NCBI GenBank assembly: GCA_034336665.1
Contig: JAPFBE010000003.1
Coordinates: 35,562,360 to 35,626,359, forward strand
Reading direction: 5' to 3'
Origin: Luscinia megarhynchos
Lineage: Eukaryota > Chordata > Aves > Passeriformes > Turdidae
DNA: 64,000 nucleotides
Shown one piece after another: positions 23,581 to 35,400 of this stretch (position 1 is its first letter; each line of letters starts with the position of its first letter). The notes below the pieces were generated by a model. The model saw nothing but the letters and a program-made list of their open reading frames with translations. It searched no databases and was not told the DNA's origin. Both the position numbers and the translations under genes were made by a program.

Positions 23581-24653
23581 GAAACACACAACCAGCTCTG
23601 TGGTACAGTTGAGTCGTAGAGGAAACTCACTGGTCAAATGCTTTCTGTTGGGGTTTGTGATGACGCCTTGTGCGCTAGCATTGACTTAAGCACAGGGGGG
23701 AGAAGGCAACAGCTCTTTCTCCAGGAACCGACGCGAGCTGGACAGCTTACCTAGTCTGTAGAATTCCTATCTCGGTGAATAAGTATTCACTAAAAGCTGG
23801 AAGACTTTTATGTAGAAGATGCCCATTCTGATTGCTGTACTCTTGTTACATTCATCATCCTCAAAGCCATGTGCCGTGGGCATTCAGGCATGTACAAAAG
23901 CCAAGGGAAGATGGAGCAATCCGTGGATGTTAATAGCTCTAGGCATCCTGGGAAGGTGCTCTAGGATATATCGAGCTTGAAATGCAATCTTCTGACTTTT
24001 GTGTGTCTCTCTCAGTGCGTACTGGATTTGTCACACAGACCTTGGTGTCTAAGTAAGACTTGTTAAAGTTCTCTTGCTTTTAGTCCGTCACTGTTCCATT
24101 TGTTTCTGTTATCCGGGGCTCTGCCATCCTTCACATAAGATTTCCTTTCACTCCACCTCCTGAATCACTAATGGAACATTAATGTTTGGAGATCCGCGCT
24201 CCATCCATCTGCTACAGCAGCCTCACTCGAATGGGTAATGCATTTATAAAAATTGTGTTTGATAGTACGGAGCCTTCCAGCCAAAAAGTTAGGTTGTCAA
24301 CAAAGTCAAGAGCAGGACTGGGTGGTAGAGGGAAGGGCTGATTGAAGTTGCAGTTGAATATTGCTGCCTCAAAAATAGAAGCTGGGAAGAAAGAAAAAAA
24401 AATGCATTTAGGTAGCACAGCACTTTGGTATGCGAAGTTTTAAGAGGCAAGTAGGAAACACAATAACATGTGCAGTGGATTAAGGCTGCATTTGAAGGAA
24501 TTCATGGTTATCAAGTACCAGTGTGCAGAATAAAAAAGTACCTTCAATACAGTAGAACAAAGGGGTATTGTTAGTAAGTGAACACGCCTGGAGAAGACAA
24601 GACAATAGCAGGCCGCGGAGGATATATTAGGGCAGGGCTGTTGTGGTACTGGC

Positions 24654-24659
24654 AATAAA
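24654..24659 (+). terminator. EFNB2: Possible proximal poly(A) signal in the EFNB2 3' UTR
   Basis: An AATAAA in GGCAATAAAATACAC lies about 1.07 kb after the stop codon. Use of it would give a short 3' UTR lacking the Pumilio-type and AU-rich motifs. No strong GU-rich downstream element is obvious, so use is uncertain. Confidence 0.3.
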
Positions 24660-25291
24660 ATACACAGCTTTGAAGCTGTAGCAAAAACGTAGTCTGCTTT
24701 GGATGACTTTTAAGCAGACTCAGCTGCTATACTATCACATTATACTAAACACAGGGAAAGCATTTAAGAAAACAACTGAGAGCCAAGTGACCAAGATGAT
24801 TATAAGCCAGTGGGTCAAGTGAGCTATAATTCTATCACTGATAAAGTTGTGGGGGAAAAAAAAACCAAAACAACAAACCACAGAACCTTGCTCATCTCTA
24901 AAAGTAAGGCAGAAATGTCTTTGTGACTGACCCTTTTGGCACTTTGGCTTATTGGAGTGCTGTCCCTGCACAGTGAGTGTAGGTACTGACTGACACAGCA
25001 GTTCATTGGTGCTCTGTTGCAAAGTTAAAGCACATATGGCAAACCTCTGGCAGTCCATAAGAGTAAAATAAATTATGACACTGAGATGGAGAAGGAAAAT
25101 ATGTCTTATTTATAATAGGTGTATAGAACACAAGGGATATAAAGTGAGAGTTTTTCTTTTGTTCATTCTTTCTTACTTTTGGTTTGGATTTTTTTACTAA
25201 TATATATTTTGAGATTGCACAGAATCTACACCAGAAGATGTGAAATTCATTTGCGGCAATTGCATAGTCTTAACTTGTCATCATTTTCCAC

Positions 25292-25382
25292 ATATGTGTG
25301 TGTGTGTCTATGTATATACACACACATATAAGTCTATATATGCATACGTATGTATATATATATGTATGCATATGCGCACATG
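25292..25382 (+). repeat. Alternating TG/CA/TA tract with nested inverted repeats
   Basis: About 90 bases of almost strictly alternating purine and pyrimidine lie within the 3' UTR. TG repeats at about 25295-25307 can pair with ACACACACAT at about 25319-25328. A second perfect 10-bp inverted repeat, ATATGCATAC (25338-25347) and GTATGCATAT (25364-25373), encloses a 16-base AT-rich loop. This could form hairpins in RNA or Z-DNA and cruciforms in DNA. Confidence 0.85.
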
Positions 25383-25860
25383 TTTTTTTTAAAATAAAAT
25401 ACTTCTGGAAAACAAAAATCAGCTATCCAACACCACCAGTGGGAGCATAGTTTAAAAAAAAATTCCAAAGCATCTTGTAAGAGAAAAGTAGAAACTATAA
25501 GGTCCAAAAATATCAGGAGTTCAGTGTTACTGCATCACATATTTAGCAGCAACAAGATGTGCCGGCATTTATTTTCTGTGTTGTGTTTTCCCTTGCCTTA
25601 CAGGCTGATGTGTTCTGTAGATTTTGTTGAGGTTCGTAGAGAGGGGTTTCAGGTTAAAGTTTTCTCTTTAGCATGGTTATTCCCCTAAAGCTCCCACCCT
25701 AGGGAGGAAATAAAAAAAAAACTCTACTTTTATATGTGCTATGCAAATAGACATTTCTAACATAGTCATGTTACTATGGTAACACTTTGCTTTCTGATTT
25801 GGAAAGAAAATGTAGCAACAGCATTTTAGGGTTCTCAGACCTTCAGTGAGCACCTGCAAG

Positions 25861-25908
25861 GAAAAAAAAAAAAGAAAAAAAATAAAAAAAAATTTAAAAA
25901 AAGAAAAA
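25861..25908 (+). repeat. A-rich tract in the 3' UTR
   Basis: 48 bases are nearly all A, with a few G and T interruptions. It is genomically encoded inside the EFNB2 3' UTR. Confidence 0.9.
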
Positions 25909-26469
25909 TATCTGTCATAGAAATTATCACTCTCTTTGTTTTCTGAACCTGAAGATAATATTGAGATGTTGGTCCAAAAAAGAGAAACAAAAAACAAAAA
26001 AAATTCCAACCCATGGTTCTGTGGAAGGTTACCATGGTGACTAACTACAGTACATATGTAATTCTTTTCAACAACCCTTCTTTTCTATGAATCCATCCAT
26101 ACAAGGTTCTCTTGTAAGTCATTAAGATTTTATTTTGGGGGAGGGGGAGGAAGGGAGAAGATGGGTTTACTGATCCTAATTTTTATTAAATCATATCTTC
26201 ATGCTTCATCAGTTGGCTACATTCTAGTTACATACTAAACTGTGAAAGAAAAATCAGACGAATTGCTCAAGAGCAACCTGCAACCAATTGAAAAAAAAAA
26301 ATGTACTGTGCGTCTGTTTTGTGTCTGGTGCAGAATTATGACAATCTACCAACTGTTCCTTTCTTTGACGTTGGTCCAGCTTTGAAAAGTTACTGTAAAT
26401 GCCTTGCTTGTATGATCATCCCTAGTCACCCAAATTGGAATTTGCACCATCATGTCTAAGTGAAGATGC

Positions 26470-26477
26470 TGTAAATA
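26470..26477 (+). promoter_or_regulatory. Pumilio response element candidate 1
   Basis: TGTAAATA in the sense strand of the 3' UTR fits the PUM1/2 consensus UGUANAUA. A second consensus site follows about 120 bases downstream. Confidence 0.5.
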
Positions 26478-26593
26478 GGTTCAGATTTACTGTATATGGA
26501 TTTGGGGTGTTACAGTAGCCTTATTCACATTTTTAAATAATTAAAAAACCCACATGAAAACAAGATAAAAAAAGGCTTTTCTTAACCAGATTG

Positions 26594-26601
26594 TGTATAT
26601 A
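26594..26601 (+). promoter_or_regulatory. Pumilio response element candidate 2
   Basis: TGTATATA matches the preferred UGUAUAUA Pumilio motif, in the distal third of the EFNB2 3' UTR. Confidence 0.5.
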
Positions 26602-26784
26602 GAGCAATGTTGGTTTTTTATAAAGTCTGAGCAAGATGTTTTGTATAAAATTTGAATTTTGCAATGTATTTAGCTACAGCTTGTTTAAAGGCAGTGTCAT
26701 TCCCCTTTGCACTGTATTGAGGAAAAAATTATATAAAAGGTTGCCAAATTGCCGCATATTTGTGCTGAAATTGTGTACCATGAA

Positions 26785-26794
26785 TATTTATTTA
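26785..26794 (+). promoter_or_regulatory. AU-rich element
   Basis: TATTTATTTA consists of two overlapping AUUUA pentamers about 270 bases before the distal poly(A) site. Such elements can confer mRNA instability through ZFP36 or ELAVL proteins. Confidence 0.45.
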
Positions 26795-27046
26795 AGAATT
26801 TCTTTGTCCAGTTTGTAAGTAACACAGTATTATGCTTGAGTTATAAATAATTTCTTCTTTCTTTTTCTTTTTTTTTAATAATTTTATTTTATTGTTTTGT
26901 TTGTTTGTTTGTTTCATTCTGTATTAAAACTAGCCGGTCATAAGTTTGAAATCTGCTTTAGTTCCACATTGCAATTAGTTCCCAGAAAATGAAAATTATG
27001 AAAATCACATTCCACGTCTGTTTCAAACTGAATTTGTTCTTAAAAA

Positions 27047-27052
27047 AATAAA
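27047..27052 (+). terminator. EFNB2: EFNB2 distal poly(A) signal
   Basis: A canonical AATAAA sits in TTCTTAAAAAAATAAAATATT. T-rich sequence follows (27053-27061 and 27100-27125), suitable as a downstream element. It is the last of several AATAAA hexamers in the UTR. Position and context match the end of the known vertebrate transcript, so it is probably the main distal site. Confidence 0.88.
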
Positions 27053-27070
27053 ATATTTTTTTCCTATGGA

Positions 27071-30000
27071 AACTTTGCCTTCTAAGTATTTTCTTCTTTA
27101 GTTTTGCGATTTTTTTTCTTTTTTAAAAGATGAAAATAAATAAGGAAGTCACCAAGCTTGCCTGCCTGCCTGCCTCCCTCCCGTCTTTCCCTTCCTCCTC
27201 TCCTCCCTCTCTCCAAACTGATTGCTAGTGGTTTATGGGAAATCTCCTTAGGGTACACTGACTTCTGTTAACCTACTTCTTTCAAATTCTCTCTTCCATA
27301 AATCAGCAGATTTCAGAAAACACCTGGACATCTTATGCCCTTGGAAGTCAATGAACTGCACTCAGATGCAGCAGCCAGGTTTCTTGGATGATCTTGGAGT
27401 CGAGAGTGTAACCACATAAGTAATTCCAAGACATTGTGTGGTGAATGTACTCTTTGGGGAGAATTAGAGGAAAAAAAATACCTGAAGCCTTCTGGGCACA
27501 GTTTCTCCTGAGGAAGGGAAGCAGTGAGCCTGAGGTGACAGGGCTGAGCAAGAAGGGACAGGAGATGGGAGACATTGTGAGCATGACGAAGGATTGGAAG
27601 TGCTGCAAAGTCAAGACATTTTTTCATTGTTCTTTTACTGCAGCCTAGGGGAGATGGGAGCCCCAACGTGCAGGTAGCACAAGCCTTAATACAAGATCTG
27701 TGGGTCTGCTGCCCTAAATTTTCTCTAGAGTAACAAATTCATTTAATAAACAATACCTTCATTTTCTGAGAAATCACCAAGCACCCTGAAAGTGAAGCAC
27801 CTTTCTTTTTGTTAGCAGCACATAAGTGGTATGATGATCCTTGGAGTAACAGGTGAGAAGGTCTACAGAGGGCAAATACGTGTTTGTCACTTCAGCAATA
27901 GATGCAAATGAGCCACAGAAATGTCACTGAAGAAAGGCAGTTAGCTGTTTGCAGTATGGGTCATGCAATTCTTATTTGTCAAATTATTATTTTCTGAATA
28001 ATCAGAGAAAAATTACTATGGCAAAGACACAGCGTGTCACAATGGCACAAGTACTCTGAAATGGGATGTACAGAAACCCCTGGACTGGGAGATGGTTGAA
28101 CTAGTATGACTTCTTGCAGTTGGAGCTAATTTTAGAGATCCAGTTTACAGAATATGCTGCAAGTTGACCTTAAAGGGAAAGTCACACAGTGGCACTTAGG
28201 TTCACCTCCTGGCTGTGGTATAGATGACTTTGGGACATTTGGTCCAGCAGAAGGCATAAGAGTGAAAGATGTGAGCATCCTCTGGCATCTCAGTACATCT
28301 TGGGCCTAATTCTCTATGTCTGTAAGTCACTTGTGTTGTCTGGGCACTCAGATACTCTGTGGCTGGATTGTGTTCTCACTGCCTGCTCCATGGTTGCACA
28401 CAGGCAATTCTTGCTGGTCTCGGTGGGCTGTCGTGAGGGCTCCCACGTCCTCATCTGCTGTGAGGTGCTCAGGTGTGGTCTGTGCTGAAAGCCTGTCTGG
28501 CACTGCCATCTGCTAGAGCTGTGCCTCTAGCTTAGCTAAGGCCAAGGCTATTGTTTTTATTTGAATCCTTGTTAAACACTGGAAGATGTTGGTAAAGCAA
28601 ATACTTCAATAGTGTCAAGTTTACATGGTATTTTCATTACTGTGCCTCTTTTTTCCAAGTACAATAAACATTTATTGTTATATATATTTATAACTTGCAT
28701 GTATGCTGACACCCGTGGACACCTATTTTTGCCACTGTCTTAGCAGTAAGGGAAAATTGGTGTTGCTAAAAAACTGTCTTCACTGGGAGGGAAAAATCAC
28801 TGCCAGTGTAATAACTATCTGTATATTTATGCCTGGGGCCAAGGATGCTTGGTAAACAGGAGTGCCTTGCACGCATACCTTCCCAAACAGAGCAGAACCT
28901 CCACTGAGTTGCTGAATTCATTTTAGTAAAAGATGCCTTAGATACTCAGCATAAAGTCACTGTCTTACTACCCATCTTTGCAGAGGAAAAAAAATACTTT
29001 CTTTTTTTCCTGGTGCTGACACCTCACTATTAATTATCAAACAAGCACAAAATCAGAATTTACTGCCTTTATTACAAAACTGGTTCTCTGGCAAGAGCTA
29101 GTCCTAGTCAATAGGCTCCACTAAGTGGAAAATAAAATTATAATTCACAGTAGTTATCTATCTAGAATGGAATTGGGATCTGGTATATAAAATAGTGCCT
29201 CACAAAGTAAGCATAACATGCCTTGGTTTAAAACGTTGTACCTCTTGTTCAGCCTGTCTCTTTATCTTTGCTGTGATCCATTGATCAAATGCTCACTCAG
29301 TCAGCAGCACACTCGTTTTGATTCTATGGGCACCATAAATTTTCTTTTTGCAGAAAAGCTTAAAATTTTTGTAGTGGTTAGCAAAATAAAGGACAATGAA
29401 AATTCAGTCTTTCTAACTGCCACACTCCATCTTCACAGCCACAATACAAATTTTGGTGGGGAAAATGCCCAGGGTTTAAAAACACCAAACAAACTCCTTA
29501 TACAATTGGTATGTCATTACATGAAGCATCAGACCAGAAATCAAGTAATATTTGTTTTGGAAAAAGATGAATGTTGGAGCGTATACCACAGTGAATTAAT
29601 GATTGTGCTATTCATAATCCAAATGGTGCTGGATTCAGCTGACTGAGCTATCGTCTGTAAAACAAAATAATACCCGTCTTTCACATGATTCATGCAAATA
29701 CTTGGATGTGTAATTAGGGCATAATGCAATCCATAGGAAACCCTCTTGAGTAGGCGGGGCAAGAGCCTGCCCATACACAGTGAGGATGAGGAGGTGGAGC
29801 TGCTGGTGGCTGATTCTGGAGGAATGCCTGTGCAACAGAGGGAGGAGGCAAGAGAGGGAAAGTGTGTGAGAGGGCAGTGACCTGCTGAGGAGGAGGCTCA
29901 GGGAGATCTGCAATGACAAAACACAGGGAGAAATCACAGCATGGTGGCAGCTGTGGAGGCAGAGAAACACGGTCTTCAGAGCTCTGGGAAAGGCTTTGGT

Positions 30001-32480
30001 GAGAAACACGAAACAGCAAGCAGAAGAAAAGTGTTGACAGATGAAAGGCAAGTGTAGTGTTTGATAAGTATTGGTGGCTGTTTCAGGTAGGTGAGGAGAT
30101 CAAGCCAGGTTGTTCTGCTAGACACTGAAAGGAAACTGAGCCTAAATGGGATGGAGAACCCAGACCAGAGCTCTATGCTTTCTGTAGCCTGGGATACTGT
30201 GAAAAGACATCAAGGATCTGCAATAATTGAATAACTGTAGGACTATTCAAACTCCAAAAAGCAGAGAGCTTGTGCTCAGCTGTCATAGCCCCTGGAATAG
30301 GAATTGTGTTTTCATACGTGCTTTGAAAGACCCTCATGTGCTTAGACTGCTGAAGAAGTGCAATTATTAAATTAATAATATGGGGAATTCGTTGAGGGTG
30401 GGAGGGTAGTTGCTTCTAGATCAGACCTTCAGTGGATATAAATTAGCATAGTTCAGTTTGATATCTGATCCTACTTATCACAGTTCAGAATTGCACACGC
30501 ATAAGCAATACTCATACAGATTTTATTATAGCCCTCAGCTATGAGAAAATGCTTTATAAGAGTGTTGTTCTGAATATTATGAAGATTGTACTCAAAAACA
30601 TACCAACAGTGACTTGCTTTTATAAAAGACTGCTATCAATGCCATAAAAATTGTATTTTGTATTTTATTGAATATTGTCAGCAATTTGCTGTATCTGTGC
30701 ATTAAAAGTAGGTTGGATTACTAGCAAATGTGTAATAAAAATTATTAACGTTTTAATGAGTCTTTTTGGCCTCTCTTTAATATTTAAACTCATTCCTTCC
30801 TACTCCTGCATTCAGTTCTATTCCTTATGCATAACAGGCAGGTCAGCTGTGCAATGTTATTATGTTATCTGTTCATGCCCATATGCTATGTTTCTAGTCT
30901 TTCCAAATCTCTTAATTTGTTCAACATACCTAATTTTGACTGTCTTTAAACTCAGCTGTTGGAAGCGTATGACCACATGAATAATTCAGTAATTATTCAG
31001 AATCAATGGCACTTCAGCTTTCATTGCCATGAGAAATATGGGAGGATGTGAGGCCAGGAGAGCCCTTTGTTTGTCAAGCTAAAAGGTCTCCAGATTTGGG
31101 GAAATCCAAATGATGATGAAAGAGTTAAAAATAATGCATGTGCTGCCTTTGCTTCACACTTTCCCTTCATTATGTGTTATGTTTTCTTTTCATATGTAAC
31201 CAACAAAGCATACCTGCATTTTTCAGGCCTCCAAACAGTGTCCAAGCTGCAGATATTCATATGGCTGGGTCTGTAGGTCTTTTCTCAAATAGCCACTGTT
31301 GAGTAAATGCTGTCTGCTTTCCTTCAGCCTGTTCATTGCACACCCAGATGCCATGCCCTGATCACCTGCTCATCACTCCAGCCCTCGCTGGGCCTTCATG
31401 TATTCCCAAATTTCTGGACAAAGCTTTTCTTAGTCACCCTGGAAGTTTCTTTCCAAATGTCACCCTAGGCTTTCCTGCCTTTATATGCCTGTCTCTGGAT
31501 TTCAGCTGGTGATGACATTTCCTGAAAAAAATAAGGTTCTGATGAAACACAGGAACTGTCCCTGTACCAAGAGTGTGTTTTCCTATAAGCCCCTTATTTT
31601 TCAATCAGCTTTAGTTTGAATTTTTATATGGTTTTATCTCTTCCTTTTGTATTTATTCAGTTGCATCTGAAGGAAAATAGCATGCAGTAAAATTCCTAAA
31701 CACAATTTAAATATAGCTCATTTCAATCCACTTGGTTTTACATTTCCATTCATCAATACATTAAGCTAAAAATATCTCAGATTGCTTTGTCTTGCTTCTT
31801 GTAATTTAAGAAAAATTATCGAATGTGTTATAATTTCTTCTTAGAAAAGTGTAAGCAGTTCACTTTGGAGAGCATCATTTGAGCAGAATTAAGGAGCAAT
31901 TATTGATGTGCAGCACAAAACCGAGTGAGCATATTTGAAAAAGACAGAATGACTTTTGGCGAAAAGAAGTATTTGGTTTTGGTTTGCTTCCTTAAGCCAG
32001 CTCAAAACTAGAGAGGAGAAAATGTTGATTTTACTGTCAGTGCACCAGCCTGGTGGCAGCCAGCTTCTTTATGTGGCTTTGTCCTTTCAGTCTCTTATGA
32101 CAGGCAGTGATAAAACCAAATTCTGGATGCTTTGGCCACCGAAAGGTGTAACCTATGTGATTACACACCATACAAGGGATTTACACTAAGACATTGTTCC
32201 TGCAGAAGAGACATAAATCCCTTTTGCCAGCTACCCTCCACTCCGTTCTAGTGCTGCGTTTTAAAAGAGCAGACATTTGTGCTTTGGAGTTTTTACTCAG
32301 GCTAAATATTTCAAAGATAGCATCAGATACTAAATTTATCAAGTTATACAACACTTTTACCTCCTTGTGTAGCTGGCTGCTTGCAATGTTTCCACAGCAT
32401 CCTCTTTACACAAGACACCATTAATAGACTGGTGCCCACAAGCATCCAGATGAGACTTGGGGGACTCATTTTTGCACCAG
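27071..32480. other. Intergenic, immediately 3' of EFNB2
   Basis: A pyrimidine-rich stretch, (CCTG)n to (CCT)n, at 27160-27214 follows the poly(A) site. The remainder is AT-rich. ORFs up to 142 codons (29218-29646) show no recognisable domains, no promoter or splice context, and low-complexity starts. No gene was seen. Confidence 0.75.
27160..27214 (+). repeat. Pyrimidine-rich simple repeat
   Basis: CCTGCCTGCCTGCC passes into a C/T-only tract about 110 bp beyond the EFNB2 poly(A) signal. Confidence 0.85.
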
Positions 32481-35400
32481 TTCTTTGAGAGATAGCACTG
32501 CATTTTTGCTCTGCCACTCTACTGATGGGTTGAGAAGCCAGAAAGGTTTGCTCCAGAAAGGGCCCATCACTGCTGACGATAGTCAGACGGACTGGTTTTA
32601 TTTTCTCTTTCAGTCACCACCAGGGAGGGATTGCTGTGGGCTGCTCAGGCTTTGGCAGGGAGGCGGGGAGGAGGTGGCTGGTCTCACTCCCCAGCACTTT
32701 GATAACTCATTCCCAGAGGGAAAAGCTGCTCCGTGCTGCACAAGGGCTTCACAGCTCTCACCATGGCACCCAGATGCAGCAGTGAAGAAGCAGCGAGTGA
32801 TGAGGCTCAGTGAATCAGGTGGCAATTAAGTCCCCATAAAATATAAGACCCATTCAGCAACATTTCCAAGTCCCTTAGAAATACTGGCTCTTGCAAATAT
32901 CCTATCCATTGCCAGCTGTTGTAAGAGAAACATAATTGTTCAGTGTACTAAGTTCTTTTTCTTTTAGGGGTAGTGAAAAATTAGAACTCTGAGCACTCTT
33001 AATGGGTGTTGAAATTCTGATTTTTTAAAATCTCCCTGAATTTCAGGCCTGTGTGGCTTTCTGTGAAGGTGAGTTTTACAGTTCAGTCACACATCATATG
33101 AAAGAGTGTTTTCTTTGATCAATTTTTAGCTTTCCACTTTTGAATCTCTCTATTCCTTTCTTCTGAGACAGGAAAATCAACTCTTAAATTCTATCACTTC
33201 TTAGCATATTTTTACCTTAAAGAAAAGTTAAAATTCATTCATCTCATTCTCTTTCTTGTGGCACCCATGCTTCCATGTCTGTTTCCATTTACTGAATTTT
33301 CCATGCTCCAAACACCTTTTTTTTTCTTTACTTTGAACTCTTCCTTAGTTCTGCTTTGTCCCTTTAAAAGAAAGAGACAGGGAACATATAGTTTACTAGT
33401 CAAAATTGCATGGCTCTTTCCTATTTTATAACTTTAGAAAAGCTGAGGAGGAACTGCATGAGAAACAGTTATCGTGTCCACAGCATTTTAGGAAACTGTT
33501 ACTGTAAAACATCCTGGATGATGATAAAGCACTTTAAGCCTGTATTAATAGTAGTAGAATTTGAAACTGCTCAGCACCTCTTAGCTATCCTATCCAGAAA
33601 GAGAGGATTATATTTCTGGCTGCAGTTGCAAAGCTTAAGAGGTTTCTACCTATGTTTCTCTATAGCAAAACCAGAATATTTACTTTATAATACATTAACA
33701 GGAAACATTTCTCTGAATACTCTGTTGTTCTATCTTCCAACCAGATGCATAAAGCTCCTTTCTCAAATAGACCTCTAAATCCATTTTTTTCCTCACAAGC
33801 CACATGAGTCACCACCCATAGACTAACAATTTGCCTTGTTTCTCAATCCATTTTTTTTAGACAGACCACACCCTGAGCTAAGTCTGGGTCCTTTCCCACG
33901 TACTAAAAGTCCCTGCTAGCAACCAGACTGTCACCATTTCCATGACCTCTGAAAAAATGCAGTTTAGGTCATTCGCCAGGGATGTAGGAGTCCTGGGCTG
34001 AAATACACTGCTAGCATGACTCAGAACAGAGGTATGGTTATATGATTTCAGGTTAGTGCCCTGTCAGCTATTTTCTGTTGTAGTTTTACCTCTTTTGGTA
34101 GATGAAACAGCTACTGCTCAGAAAAACCTCTAAAATTTGGGAGCAGTCTAGGGAGTCAGGCTGCAATGCTGCTCACCAGTCACATGCAGAGACATTACCC
34201 TGTTGTTGTTCAGTGAGAGAGGTGGATCAAGGTTATCCCCAAACCTGACATTTAGGGAGTTCTCCTTTAATATGGAGGGCATGGTTCATGTCTCAGAAGA
34301 GACTGCAAGATCATTTGAACAGCTTAAATCTTGTTTGAGGTCTCTGACCCTCACATTGTCCCTATTTGGCACATCCTGAAGTGGGAGATTGGGTCTTACT
34401 GACAATGCACTCTCCTCTGAGCTTTTGTCTTGGGCTGAGATCCCAAACACTTCCCCAATAGTGGCCAGTGGACTCCTTCAGGAGGTTTGTTACTTCAGAA
34501 ATCAAGACACCCTCTGGAGCCAGTGTCAGGGAGAGGTGTCAGCAGCACCAGTCAGACAGATTTAGATGAGAAGATGCACAACAAAGAGCCTGGCTGCTTC
34601 TGAAGATCCAAAAAAGATGAATCTGTCAATTTCTGCTCTAAATGGGAAGCTGAACTTTAAGTCATGGCTTAACCAAAGGGCAGCATATGGCAGCACTACA
34701 GCTGTTTGAAATCCACACGCACTTCACACTGGCACTTTGACAAACGCTATTGTGTTACAAATACTGGATGACACAGTAAATCTGGGGCTGCATTCAGCTC
34801 TGCCCTACGCAGGCTTAATTCCCACTGACTTTGTACACGTCTATACCAAAAAATGTATGGAAGTGCGTAGGAGCCAAACAAGCACACAGTGCTTGTACAG
34901 AGCCCTTCTGGCAGCCTGAGCCACATTTGATACGGTTAGACCCCTGTAGCAGGAAGCCTGAATGCTATAATATGGAACTGGAGGAAAAATTAGGGAATCC
35001 ATGAGGTCTAGAAGACGCCTGGTGATTTTAAAGACAAAACTTGAATTTCTGCACCGGAGCAACAGACGTGCTGGCTGGTCATTATAAGGGGAACAGGGCT
35101 CCTCCTGCTGAGATCCATTTACTGTCTTTCATACTCTGCTTTTTGTCTCTCTGCCAGTTTCTACAAGGAAAGAAAGAATTCAGAGGGCTCGGGGGTTTTT
35201 TTGTTTTTTTGGGTTTTTTTCTGGAGCGAAAGGCTACAGGAGGCCTAAAAAGAGCACTACACAAATATATCAGAGAAGAGATCATGTTGCAGGGAAGCTG
35301 TGGCTGCCAATGATGAGATGTTCAGTTTCTTAGCCACTTTAGGTCAGAAACCAGGTGTTATGTTGTTGATCCCATGGCTGCTTGCCATCCCCTGCCTCCT

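Larger units (their letters stand above)
23581..27070 (+). other. EFNB2: EFNB2 3' UTR (about 3.5 kb)
   Basis: The untranslated part of exon 5 runs from the stop codon to a cleavage site estimated 10-25 bases after the AATAAA at 27047-27052. Its length agrees with the roughly 3.3-kb human EFNB2 3' UTR. The final 150 bases (ACTAGCCGGTCATAAG to TGTTCTTAAAAAAATAAA) resemble the human mRNA end as I recall it. It contains alternating purine-pyrimidine hairpins (about 25292-25382), an A-rich tract (25861-25908), Pumilio-type motifs, an AU-rich TATTTATTTA (26785-26794) and a TTTG repeat (about 26894-26914). Several ORFs on both strands are chance. Confidence 0.9.

Noticed and set aside
29218..29646. 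142-codon ORF, one of the longest outside the exons
   Set aside because: No recognisable domain, no splice or promoter context, and composition typical of AT-rich noise.
32611..32630. CTCF-like CCACCAGGGAGG
   Set aside because: It departs from the CTCF core at important positions; a single weak match is not convincing.
8568..33900. RBPJ/Notch-like sites (TGTGGGAA at 8568 and 17452, TTCCCACA at 17837, TTCCCACG at 33893)
   Set aside because: About four such 8-mers are expected by chance in 64 kb on two strands, so they are not evidence of Notch input even though EFNB2 is a known Notch target.
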